From Arthrobacter sp. UNC362MFTsu5.1 (GTDB lineage Bacteria; Actinomycetota; Actinomycetes; Actinomycetales; Micrococcaceae), in assembly GCF_000685965.1 (NCBI RefSeq), contig NZ_JMLE01000005.1:124001-188000 (forward strand): a DNA stretch of 64,000 nt, written 5' to 3'. The position numbers and the translations under genes were made by a program. The notes under the pieces are model-generated. The model was not told the DNA's origin. It was given only the letters and a program-made list of their open reading frames with translations, and ran no database searches. Below are positions 9,855 through 18,158 of the stretch, piece after piece (positions within the stretch are counted from its first letter, which is position 1; the number at the start of each line of letters is the position of its first letter).

Positions 9855-10604
9855 ATGGAATCCACCCCCAATCCGCGCGTTCTGGTCATCATGCCTGCCT
9901 GGAATGAATCGGAAGCCGTCGGTAATACCGTGCGGGAAGTGCTGAATACAGACTCCCGGTACGACGTTCTTGTCGTCAACGACGGATCCACCGACAACAC
10001 TGCAGCCGTTGCCGCCGAGGCCGGTGCTACGGTGCTCAACCTTCCTTTCAACCTTGGCGTCGGCGGCGCTATGCGGGCAGGCTTCAAGTACGCACGCCGC
10101 TGTGGCTACCGCCAGGTGATCCAGGTGGATTCCGACGGCCAGCACGATCCGCGGAGCATCGACGAAGTCCTCGCAGGGCTTGCCCATGCCGACATCTCGA
10201 TCGGTGCCCGGTTCGCGGACCGCGGGGACTACAAGGTCACGGGCCCGCGGAAGTGGGCCATGCAGCTGCTCGCCAAGGTAATTTCCGGGCTGGCCAAGAC
10301 CCGCCTCACCGACGTGACCAGCGGGTTCCGTGCCGCCAACGTACGCGCTGTGGACCAATACCTTGACCACTATCCGGCCGAATACCTGGGCGACACCATT
10401 GACTCCCTCGTGGTCGCCATTCGCTCGGGGTGCACCGTGACTCAGGTGCCCGTGGAAATGCGTGCCCGGCAGGGCGGAAAACCCAGTCATAATCCGGCCA
10501 AGGCCGCCATATACCTCGGAAGATCGGTGTTCGCCCTGTTGTTTGCCCTGACCCGGAAGCGGTCCCACCTGGCCGTACCTGCTCCGCAAGCATCGGGAGC
10601 CTAG
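9855..10604 (+). CDS. GT2 glycosyltransferase, DPM1/polyprenyl-phosphate-sugar synthase-like
   Basis: A 249-residue soluble GT2 enzyme with PAWNE near residue 14, NDGS at 42-45 and the metal-binding DSDGQH at 92-97. These are hallmarks of the dolichyl/polyprenyl-phosphate hexose synthase group, which load a sugar from a nucleotide donor onto a lipid phosphate. It has no C-terminal membrane segments; the DUF2304 membrane protein that starts 3 bp downstream may supply the anchor. ATG 9855 is preferred over an in-frame TTG at 9846 that has no ribosome-binding site. It opens a six-gene plus-strand operon to 16051. A lipid-linked donor would fit the two predicted extracytoplasmic transferases nearby. 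Confidence 0.82.
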   Translation: MESTPNPRVLVIMPAWNESEAVGNTVREVLNTDSRYDVLVVNDGSTDNTAAVAAEAGATVLNLPFNLGVGGAMRAGFKYARRCGYRQVIQVDSDGQHDPRSIDEVLAGLAHADISIGARFADRGDYKVTGPRKWAMQLLAKVISGLAKTRLTDVTSGFRAANVRAVDQYLDHYPAEYLGDTIDSLVVAIRSGCTVTQVPVEMRARQGGKPSHNPAKAAIYLGRSVFALLFALTRKRSHLAVPAPQASGA

Positions 10605-10607
10605 AGC

Positions 10608-11051
10608 ATGGGAAACATTGCTGCCTTCCTGCTTGCCCTGGCTATTGTCGGACTGGTTGTCGAAATGCTCCGCCGGAAGAAACTCCGGGAGAAGTACGCT
10701 GCCCTCTGGCTGATCGTCGGCGTCGCCACGCTTGTCCTGGCAGCTTTCCCCCGCCTGCTCAACATCGTGGCGGAGTTCGTCGGCGTCCAGCTGCCCTCCA
10801 ACTTGCTCTTCGCCATGAGCATCCTCATGCTCCTGGGCGTATGCCTCCACCTCTCGTGGGAAATCTCGGTCGTCGAAGACGAGACACGGACCCTGGCCGA
10901 GGAAGTGGCGATACTGCGGGTCCAGGTTGAAGCGCTCAGCACTGCGGCCAGCACCGACTCGCAGGTGCCCTCCGACTCGCTGGCAACAACGCCTGATACC
11001 GCCGGACCCCACGCGGCGAAGCCCGACACACAACACAAAGGTTCGGATTAA
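10608..11051 (+). CDS. DUF2304 small membrane protein
   Basis: A 147-residue protein with about three hydrophobic helices in the first 85 residues (near 3-20, 32-50, 62-82). A charged stretch between the first two (EMLRRKKLREKYAALW) and a polar Ala/Ser-rich tail follow the DUF2304 pattern. Family members often sit beside DPM1-like transferases; a scaffold or anchor role is inferred, not shown. The gene begins 3 bp after the GT2 stop and ends 3 bp before the next GT2, so it is embedded in the operon. Confidence 0.8.
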   Translation: MGNIAAFLLALAIVGLVVEMLRRKKLREKYAALWLIVGVATLVLAAFPRLLNIVAEFVGVQLPSNLLFAMSILMLLGVCLHLSWEISVVEDETRTLAEEVAILRVQVEALSTAASTDSQVPSDSLATTPDTAGPHAAKPDTQHKGSD

Positions 11052-11054
11052 CAC

Positions 11055-11942
11055 ATGCCACTGGATATTTTCATTCCCTACTGGGGCGATCCGGATTACA
11101 TGAAGGAAACCGTCAACAGTGTCCTGGCCCAGGACAGCGATGACTGGCTCCTCACCGTCGTGGACGACGCCTACCCCGGCCATGAGATCAAGGACTTCAT
11201 GGCCGGAATCTCCGATCCGCGCGTCAAGTACATCCGTAAGGACCAGAACGCAGGAATCACGGAGAACTACCGGACCTGCGTAGCCATGGCCACCGAAGAG
11301 GTGCTGGTGATCCTCGGCTGTGACGACGTCCTGCTGCCGAATTACGTCTCCACCATCCTCGATGCCCACAAGCGGTACCCCGGGGCGGCCTTGATCCAGC
11401 CTGGGGTGCAGGTCATCGACGAAGCGGGCCAGGTGGTGGTCACCCTTGTGGACACCGTCAAGCAGAAGCTCATCAAGCCCAGGGGCGGCGGACGCCAACT
11501 CGTCTCCGGCGAGGCCATCGCCTCCAACCTGATGCACGGCGACTGGCTCTACTGGCCGTCGCTGGCCTTCCGGACGGATAAAATCCGGCAGGTGGACTTC
11601 CGGGACGGCTTCCCCATCATCCAGGATCTCGCCCTGATCATGGACATGATCTACAACGGTGACCAGCTCCTGATCGAGCCGACCGTCTGCTTCCAGTACC
11701 GCAGGCACTCCAACAGTGCCTCATCCACCAAGCTTGTGGACGGTTCACGGTTCGCCGGCGAGCGGGAGTATTTCGCCGTGGCTGCCGCGCAGGCACAGGA
11801 ACTCGGATGGAACCGGCCCGCCCGGTCAGCACGGCTGAGGTTCACATCGCGTGCGCACGCGGCGTCCCTGCTCCCCAAGGCAGTGCTCAGCAAGAACTCC
11901 TCTGCCGTCAAGGCCCTGGTCCGCCACACCTTCGGCAAGTAA
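11055..11942 (+). CDS. GT2 family glycosyltransferase
   Basis: A 295-residue GT-A transferase starting directly with the first beta strand (LDIFIPYWG). VVDDAY at 35-40 and GCDDV at 88-92 mark the donor- and metal-binding loops. A C-terminal region rich in basic residues may contact membrane lipid or acceptor. It is third in the plus-strand operon, 3 bp after the DUF2304 gene. Donor and acceptor are unknown. Confidence 0.82.
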   Translation: MPLDIFIPYWGDPDYMKETVNSVLAQDSDDWLLTVVDDAYPGHEIKDFMAGISDPRVKYIRKDQNAGITENYRTCVAMATEEVLVILGCDDVLLPNYVSTILDAHKRYPGAALIQPGVQVIDEAGQVVVTLVDTVKQKLIKPRGGGRQLVSGEAIASNLMHGDWLYWPSLAFRTDKIRQVDFRDGFPIIQDLALIMDMIYNGDQLLIEPTVCFQYRRHSNSASSTKLVDGSRFAGEREYFAVAAAQAQELGWNRPARSARLRFTSRAHAASLLPKAVLSKNSSAVKALVRHTFGK

Positions 11943-11967
11943 CACCGTTCGCTACGAAAGGTCCCAA

Positions 11968-13062
11968 GTGACTTCCTCTTCAACTTCCGCCCGTCCTGGC
12001 GGCACCGTCCTGGTCACCGGCGGCGCCGGGTTCATCGGCTGCGCCATCTCCGATGCCCTCGTCAGCGCATTCGACCGTGTGGTCGTCGTCGACAATCTCC
12101 ACCCGCAGATCCATGCCACGGGCGAGCGTCCCGAGCAGCTGAACCCGGCAGCCGAACTGGTCGTTGCGGATGTAACGGAGGCGAAGACCTGGGACGCCGT
12201 CCTACAGGACGTGACTCCCGACGTCGTCATTCACCTCGCGGCGGAAACCGGAACCGGTCAGTCCTTGGAAGAGTCCACCCGGCACACTCTCGTCAACGTT
12301 GTGGGGACGTCGCAGCTCCTGGACGGCCTCAACCGCCACGGCAAGCTTCCCCGCCGGATTGTCTTGTCCTCCAGCCGCGCCGTGTACGGCGAAGGCGCCT
12401 GGAAGGATGCCGACGGCCGAGTCTTTTACCCGGGTCAGAGGACAAGCGAAACCCTCGACAAAGCACAGTGGGATTTCCCGGGTGCCTCGCCTGTTGCAAT
12501 GAAGGCGTCCGAGACTTTCCCCGCCCCAGTGAGCGTCTATGGTGCCACGAAGCTCGCCCAGGAAAATGTCCTGCAGGCATGGGCGAAGTCCTACGGCGTG
12601 GAGACCGTGATCCTCCGCCTTCAGAACGTATACGGTCCGGGCCAGTCGCTGATCAACCCCTACACGGGCATCATGAGCCTGTTCTGCCGGATGGCCATGG
12701 GCGGCAAGTCCATCCCCCTTTACGAGGACGGCGAAGTGCGCCGTGACTTCATCCTGATCGACGACGTCGCGTCGGCCATTGTTGCCGGTGCGGTCTCCCC
12801 CACCGTCCAGGGCGAACCGATGGACATCGGATCTGGCGAGTTCCAGACCATCGGCACCGCCGCCAAGCTGATTGCGGAGCACTACAACGCTCCCGAGTCG
12901 CACGTGACCGGCCAGTACAGGCAGGGCGATGTGAGGCATGCTTGGGCCGACATCACCGCCGCCGAAAAGGTGCTGGGCTGGACGCCGAAGTACAACCTTG
13001 CCCAGGGAATCGAACTGCTGGCCACATGGATTGACGCGCAGCCAGACGTCAAGCCTGCCTGA
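11968..13062 (+). CDS. NAD-dependent epimerase/dehydratase (extended SDR)
   Basis: A 364-residue extended SDR with the nucleotide-binding GGAGFIG at 18-24 and catalytic YGATK (Y191, K195). A VYGPGQ substrate loop and RRDFILIDDV further along are typical of UDP-sugar 4-epimerases and dehydratases. The GTG at 11968 is chosen because AAAGG lies 6-7 bases upstream and the Rossmann strand begins soon after; the frame stays open upstream inside the previous gene but out of its coding sense. It likely makes a nucleotide sugar used by the flanking transferases. The exact sugar cannot be told from sequence. Confidence 0.85.
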   Translation: MTSSSTSARPGGTVLVTGGAGFIGCAISDALVSAFDRVVVVDNLHPQIHATGERPEQLNPAAELVVADVTEAKTWDAVLQDVTPDVVIHLAAETGTGQSLEESTRHTLVNVVGTSQLLDGLNRHGKLPRRIVLSSSRAVYGEGAWKDADGRVFYPGQRTSETLDKAQWDFPGASPVAMKASETFPAPVSVYGATKLAQENVLQAWAKSYGVETVILRLQNVYGPGQSLINPYTGIMSLFCRMAMGGKSIPLYEDGEVRRDFILIDDVASAIVAGAVSPTVQGEPMDIGSGEFQTIGTAAKLIAEHYNAPESHVTGQYRQGDVRHAWADITAAEKVLGWTPKYNLAQGIELLATWIDAQPDVKPA

Positions 13063-13074
13063 TCCGGCGAGCGA

Positions 13075-13974
13075 ATGTCGTCCAACGCGACCACTGCGGT
13101 TGTCAGCCTGTTCAACGCCGACGAGCACGTCCTGGCCAACGCCTCCGCCCTACTGGCCCAGGTCAACCGTGTGGTGGTCGTTGACGACGGCAGTTCCCGG
13201 GACCCCGGCCAGATTCTTGGGCAGCTTCAGGATCTCGGCTGCACCGTGGAGCGGCTCGCCGTAAACTCGGGCATCGCCGCGGCGCTGAACGCCGGGATTG
13301 CGGTGGCCCTGGCGTCAGCAGAACGGCCCGCCTTCATCCTCACCATGGATCAGGACAGCCTGCTCGACGGCGGCTACGTCGCCGCTCTCGAAGAGTCGGC
13401 ACTGGCCGCTGAACAGGCCGGAGTCCGTGTCGGCATGGTCGCTCCGGCCTCGATCAGGGGGCTCCCGACCCGGCGCGCCGGCGTCGTGAACGGCGTGCAG
13501 CTGGGGGGCGAGCCGATCCAGTCGGGTCTGCTGCTGCCGGTTTCAGTCATTGAGGAACTCGGGCCCCTGCAAAGCGACCTGTTTATCGACGGCGTGGACA
13601 CCGAATATTTCCTGCGGACCCAGTCAGCCGGTTTCAAGACCGTGATTGCTCCGAAAGCAGCCCTTGGCCACTCCCTGGGAACCATGACGCAGGCCCGCCT
13701 GTTCGGTACGGACCTTGCCCTGCGGGGCCGCCCCGTCAGGGTGCGGACCGCAGCATCGTGGCGCTATTACTACCTGTTCAGGAACCGTATCCTGCTCGCG
13801 AGGAAATACGGACGCCAACACCTTTGGTGGGCGATCAAGGGTTTCCTGGCAGACTACCGGCACCTGGCGATCGTGACGCTGCTCGCCCCGAACAGGTGGG
13901 AACGGTTGTCCTCCGCCATGGCGGGGATTGCCGACGGCATCGCAGGTCGGGCCGGAAAACGACGCGTCAGCTAG
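13075..13974 (+). CDS. GT2 family glycosyltransferase (rhamnosyltransferase-type)
   Basis: A 299-residue GT2 enzyme with DDGS at 37-40, MDQDS at 91-95 and the DGVDTEYFLR acceptor-side segment near 170-180. This arrangement matches WbbL/RfbF-type rhamnosyltransferases. It lies 12 bp after the epimerase gene in the same operon. A C-terminal stretch with hydrophobic and basic residues may be membrane-associated. The rhamnosyl assignment is by motif resemblance and by the complete rhamnose pathway in the window. Confidence 0.8.
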   Translation: MSSNATTAVVSLFNADEHVLANASALLAQVNRVVVVDDGSSRDPGQILGQLQDLGCTVERLAVNSGIAAALNAGIAVALASAERPAFILTMDQDSLLDGGYVAALEESALAAEQAGVRVGMVAPASIRGLPTRRAGVVNGVQLGGEPIQSGLLLPVSVIEELGPLQSDLFIDGVDTEYFLRTQSAGFKTVIAPKAALGHSLGTMTQARLFGTDLALRGRPVRVRTAASWRYYYLFRNRILLARKYGRQHLWWAIKGFLADYRHLAIVTLLAPNRWERLSSAMAGIADGIAGRAGKRRVS

Positions 13975-14020
13975 ATTCAGGGGCACGGCACGCCGGGTAA
14001 TTACGATTGGGGGCAGGTCC

Positions 14021-16051
14021 GTGAGGTCAGCGTTGCAGCAGGAGTCGCGGCGTCCGCGCCGGGCTGCCCGGAAGTTCGAGGCAAGCGCTCAAGGGCGGGG
14101 ACCGAAGTTTCGGTCCCTCCGCGGACCAGCCGCGTTTGTCGCGGCTGCATTTGTGATCGTCGTTCTCCGCCTGAACGGCCTGCTGGACGGAATCCTGGGC
14201 CTGTTTTTCGCAGCCGCACTTGTTGTACTCCTTCCGACGGCGAAGCGATTATCCCTCCGGCTGCTCCTCAACGGCCTCCTGGCCATGGGATTCGCGCCTC
14301 TCACCTGGTGGGTGCCGGAACGCGTCCTCGGAATCGACCACGGCACACTGCTGATGGCCCTGACAGCCGGGACGATTTCATGGTGGATTCTTTCGACGAA
14401 GCCATCCCGGCCGAGACTCCGGCGCCTGATGCCGGGGGTGAAATGGATCGACGCTGTTCCCTTCCTGGCCGGAGGGCTCGCCGCAAGTTCGCTCGGCACC
14501 ATGCTGGCGGTCAGGTCGGCCCAGGATGCTTTGTCGCTCATGACCGACAAGTGGGACTACCAGTCGCACTTCAACATTTACTTCATGATCCGCAGCCATG
14601 GCGGCGTCATTCCGACTATCCCCGGTCCTTCCTCCGGGGGCACATGGGGCTTCGCGGAGTATCCCCAGGGATTTCATGCCCTGCTGGCAACCTTCGCTGA
14701 CCTCATCCGGCCCGATAGCGGCTCCCTCGACGCCGAGTTGATTTCCTTTGTTAACCTCCAGGCCGCCGTCTGCGTGGTGACGGTTGTGCTGGTCATGGCC
14801 GGGCTCTGTGCCCTGCCCGCGATCCGGCGGCGTCCCGCCGCGATGGCGCCGGTCACCGCCGTGGCTGCAAGCGCCTGGATCTTCGGTCCAGGTTCGCTTC
14901 CCGTCTACGACGGCTTCGCCAACTTCTACCTCGCATGCGGCCTGGCGACCGCAACGGTGCTGGCTCTGCTGAATTTCCCCCGCAGGATTCCGCTTTGGGG
15001 GCTGGCTGCCGTTGGCGCCGGCCTGGTCGGTGTCGCCAACAACTGGGTTTTGCTGGTCAGCCTCGTTGCGGTCGCTTGCATGGGCCGGCTCTGGCATGTC
15101 CTTCGGCGGCCAGGGACCTATCCACGGTCATGGTGGTGGCCGGCCGGCGTCGTGGCAGCGTTCACTATCGCAGGGGTGCTGCTGCCGGTAATCCAGCTAT
15201 CCCCGCTGGTGCGACAGAGCCAGCAGATACTCGGCCTTACCGGGGGAATCGAACTTCCCGACTTTGGGATAGCCCTCGCAGTCATCACGTTCGCGGTGGC
15301 CCTCGGATTCGCCAACATCGCGGTTGCCGTGGCCAGCCCATCGCTTGAAGCCGAACGGCGAGGATCGGCATTGGCATCGTTCGGGCTCTTTGTTCCCATC
15401 GGGCTCTGTCTCTGGCTCGCCGTCTCGCAAAGCGCGGACGGCGGCGCTGTTTCCTACTACTTCTACAAGTACTTGATTGCCGTACTGCTGTTTGCATGGC
15501 CGGTGGCCGTGGCCGCAGTGGCATCCATCCTGCCTCCGCCGTCGTCCGGGTTCGCCCCTGGAAACGACAAGCGTTTGACGGCAGCCTTATGCGTCCTGGC
15601 CCTGGCGGCAACCCAGTTCTTCGGTTTCTCGGTGACAGGTCTGGACGACGCAGGGCTCCCGCCGACAGCGCGGGCCATATCCCAAATGGAAAAGCAGGCG
15701 GCACGGCTGGAGGCAACGCCGGACTACGTTGCCCGGCTCCTGGCCAGTGCACGCCAGCCGCAACCGGACGAAACCATCTACATCGTGGCGCAGGGCACGA
15801 TGGACAGGGTGCTTGCGGCCCGGTGGCATTGGACCCTGCGTGGAAACTCCACGTCAAAGACGACGGCATTGAGCCCGGCGATCGGTGCCATCTACAAGGA
15901 CTACAGCCACGCACCCGAAATCATTGCGCAGCTCCTTGCGGACGATCCGGCTGTCTCGGTGATCGTTGACCCGGAGCTCTACGAACCCGTCCGCCAGCAC
16001 CTGATCCTGAAAGGCCTCGAAGGGCGGCTGATACGCCTTGCCGGCTTTTAG
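14021..16051 (+). CDS. Large multi-spanning membrane protein, candidate GT-C glycosyltransferase
   Basis: A 676-residue protein with a basic N-terminus and roughly 12-13 hydrophobic helices, then a soluble C-terminal domain of about 150 residues. The first extracytoplasmic loop carries acidic residues in DKWDYQSHFN and, further on, EYPQGFHALL. The same D...(F)H.N and YP...H.L pattern recurs in the protein at 18159. This layout fits GT-C transferases that use lipid-phosphate sugars outside the membrane, but no catalytic proof exists. The GTG at 14021 follows a GGGGGCAGG stretch; upstream in-frame starts would overlap the preceding gene. It ends the six-gene plus-strand operon. Confidence 0.6.
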   Translation: MRSALQQESRRPRRAARKFEASAQGRGPKFRSLRGPAAFVAAAFVIVVLRLNGLLDGILGLFFAAALVVLLPTAKRLSLRLLLNGLLAMGFAPLTWWVPERVLGIDHGTLLMALTAGTISWWILSTKPSRPRLRRLMPGVKWIDAVPFLAGGLAASSLGTMLAVRSAQDALSLMTDKWDYQSHFNIYFMIRSHGGVIPTIPGPSSGGTWGFAEYPQGFHALLATFADLIRPDSGSLDAELISFVNLQAAVCVVTVVLVMAGLCALPAIRRRPAAMAPVTAVAASAWIFGPGSLPVYDGFANFYLACGLATATVLALLNFPRRIPLWGLAAVGAGLVGVANNWVLLVSLVAVACMGRLWHVLRRPGTYPRSWWWPAGVVAAFTIAGVLLPVIQLSPLVRQSQQILGLTGGIELPDFGIALAVITFAVALGFANIAVAVASPSLEAERRGSALASFGLFVPIGLCLWLAVSQSADGGAVSYYFYKYLIAVLLFAWPVAVAAVASILPPPSSGFAPGNDKRLTAALCVLALAATQFFGFSVTGLDDAGLPPTARAISQMEKQAARLEATPDYVARLLASARQPQPDETIYIVAQGTMDRVLAARWHWTLRGNSTSKTTALSPAIGAIYKDYSHAPEIIAQLLADDPAVSVIVDPELYEPVRQHLILKGLEGRLIRLAGF

Positions 16052-16072
16052 CCCGTCACAGGCGACAGGCCT

Positions 16073-17191
16073 CTAGACGCTTTTCTTCGCCCGGCGCATT
16101 ACCGGGCGTTCAATGAACAGCCAGCTGGCGGCTGCCAGCGGAATAGTGCACAGGGTCGCGGCGATGGTGAACCACCAGACTCCCCAGTGATACGCGCCGA
16201 AAACCGCGAGCAACTGCTGAACGGGAAACGCGTAGATATACGCCCCGTAGGAGATGTCATTCTTTGCGACCATCGCAGGCTGCGGCAACCAGGTGGATAT
16301 CCACAGGAGTCCGTACGCAATAAACGGCGCCGCGAGCTGCCCGCCGAACCCCGGAACCCACAGAATCAATGCAGCAGCTATCGCGACAGCCACGGGACCT
16401 GCCACCCGGTGGATGCCAAGACGTGAACTCAGCACCTGGACTACGGCACCGCCGAGGAAGTACGGGATCAGCCGGGCCGCCAGTTCAAAGTCCAGGTTGG
16501 ACTGCATGTAGGGCTTGAGCATGCCGATATTTGCCCACAGCACAACGCTGAGTCCAAACGCGGCAATGACGGGCCACGGGGTCTTCTTGACGATCGGCAG
16601 GAACCCGAGGAAGGCCACGAGCAGGTAGCACATGAACTCGAAATACAGCGTCCAGAGCGACCCGTTCCAAGCTCCCGGGTAGGGAACCGCTGCAGGTGTG
16701 CCCGCGATGTCGTAGCTGACAATGCGGAGCGAGAGGTTTGCGAATATCGAGTTCAGCGGCGTGGTGGGCGTGGACATGAACCCCAGCAGGTTCCCGCGCT
16801 GCACCAGGTAGGCAACCGGTGCAAAGACAAAAGCCATCATGACAAGGCACACGATGAACGCCGGGAAGATCCTGGCCACACGGTGCACCAGGTACGGGCC
16901 GATCCGGTTGCTGAACCTGCTTGCCGTGATCAGATAGCCGCTGATGCCAAAGAACCCGGCGACGGCCCACCCGCCCAGATTCTCCCCTTGGAAGGTCGGC
17001 CCATTCCCCGCACCAACGATGTGCCAGCTGTGCGCGAACAGCACCGCCAGTGCAAGAACCAGCCGGATAAGGTTGAGGCTGTTTCCCCTGGGGTCGAGTG
17101 CCCGCCCCAGTTGGGGCGCCGGAACGGCCTTGGGTTTCAGAGTGAGAGTGCTCAAACCTTTGCTTCCTTTGGGTGTCGGCAGACGGTCCAT
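16073..17191 (-). CDS. Acyltransferase family 3 (OafA/YrhL-like) membrane protein
   Basis: A 372-residue integral membrane protein with about ten hydrophobic helices. The conserved family-3 features are [17 protein letters not shown] near residue 38, with the essential His, and [10 protein letters not shown] near 80. There is no SGNH domain, unlike the protein at 20161. Such enzymes move acetyl or other acyl groups onto sugars of surface polymers. It is transcribed away from rmlA, 47 bp apart, and convergently with the gene ending at 16051. No ribosome-binding site is evident before the ATG. Confidence 0.88.
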   Translation of the reverse strand: MDRLPTPKGSKGLSTLTLKPKAVPAPQLGRALDPRGNSLNLIRLVLALAVLFAHSWHIVGAGNGPTFQGENLGGWAVAGFFGISGYLITASRFSNRIGPYLVHRVARIFPAFIVCLVMMAFVFAPVAYLVQRGNLLGFMSTPTTPLNSIFANLSLRIVSYDIAGTPAAVPYPGAWNGSLWTLYFEFMCYLLVAFLGFLPIVKKTPWPVIAAFGLSVVLWANIGMLKPYMQSNLDFELAARLIPYFLGGAVVQVLSSRLGIHRVAGPVAVAIAAALILWVPGFGGQLAAPFIAYGLLWISTWLPQPAMVAKNDISYGAYIYAFPVQQLLAVFGAYHWGVWWFTIAATLCTIPLAAASWLFIERPVMRRAKKSV

Positions 17192-17238
17192 TCTACAGCG
17201 TTTGGCGTCTCGGCCTTCGGTACGGGAGGATGGGGACC

Positions 17239-18102
17239 ATGCGTGGAATTATTCTGGCCGGCGGAACTGGGTCCCGGCTGCACCCGATTACTCTTGGCAT
17301 CAGCAAGCAGCTTGTCCCTGTTTACGACAAGCCGATGATCTACTATCCGCTGTCCACGCTCATTCTTGCCGGCATTCGCGACATTCTCATCATCACCACT
17401 CCCCACGATGCAGATCAGTTCAAGCGGCTGCTCGGAGACGGTTCGCAGTTCGGTATCAACCTAACTTACGTGCAGCAGCCCTCTCCGGACGGCCTGGCAC
17501 AGGCGTTCATCCTTGGAGCAGACCACATCGGCGACGAGACGGTCGCCCTGGTGCTTGGTGACAACATCTTCTATGGCCAGGGCATGGGCACCCAGCTCCG
17601 GCGCCACGCTGACATCAAGGGCGGTGCGGTGTTCGGCTACTGGGTCAATGATCCGAAAGCGTACGGTGTCGTTGAGTTCGACGACGACGGCAAAGCACTC
17701 TCCCTGGAGGAGAAACCGGCAAAGCCGCGCAGCCACTACGCCGTTCCCGGCCTCTACTTCTATGACAACGACGTCATCGACATTGCCCGGAACCTCAAGC
17801 CCTCCCCTCGCGGCGAGCTCGAGATCACCGACGTGAACCGTGCCTACCTGGAGCGCGGTGATCTTCAGGTGGAGATCCTCCCCCGCGGTACAGCGTGGCT
17901 GGACACCGGAACATTCAACGACCTCAGTGACGCCTCGAACTTCATCCGTACGGTTGAAAACCGCCAGGGACTCAAAATCGGCGCCCCCGAAGAAATCGCC
18001 TGGCGCCAGGGTTTCCTGACCGACGACGAACTTCGCGAACGTGCTGAACCGCTGGTCAAGAGCGGCTACGGAAGCTACCTTCTGGGCCTCTTGGAGAACT
18101 AG
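17239..18102 (+). CDS. rmlA: Glucose-1-phosphate thymidylyltransferase
   Basis: A 287-residue nucleotidyltransferase that makes dTDP-glucose from glucose-1-phosphate and dTTP, the first step of dTDP-rhamnose synthesis. The signature GGTGSRLHP lies at 8-16, GDNIFYG with the metal-binding Asp at 107-113, and EEKP near 160. Length is normal for RmlA. The ATG at 17239 has a strong GGGAGGA ribosome-binding site 8 bases upstream; the open frame extends upstream but without family similarity. It is separated by 8-10 kb from rmlB and rmlCD and lies on the opposite strand to them. Confidence 0.96.
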   Translation: MRGIILAGGTGSRLHPITLGISKQLVPVYDKPMIYYPLSTLILAGIRDILIITTPHDADQFKRLLGDGSQFGINLTYVQQPSPDGLAQAFILGADHIGDETVALVLGDNIFYGQGMGTQLRRHADIKGGAVFGYWVNDPKAYGVVEFDDDGKALSLEEKPAKPRSHYAVPGLYFYDNDVIDIARNLKPSPRGELEITDVNRAYLERGDLQVEILPRGTAWLDTGTFNDLSDASNFIRTVENRQGLKIGAPEEIAWRQGFLTDDELRERAEPLVKSGYGSYLLGLLEN

Positions 18103-18158
18103 GGCATCTCCGGCCAGCTGGCGGGACTACCGCCGTCGTATTTTCGAGTGGAGTCTCA

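Noticed and set aside
9828..11708. Minus-strand open frame of 626 codons opposite three operon genes
   Set aside because: Antisense shadow of a GT2, DUF2304 and GT2 series whose motifs are clear on the plus strand.
11851..11967. Upstream extension of the epimerase frame
   Set aside because: It lies within the preceding GT2 gene, has no similarity, and a ribosome-binding site precedes GTG 11968.
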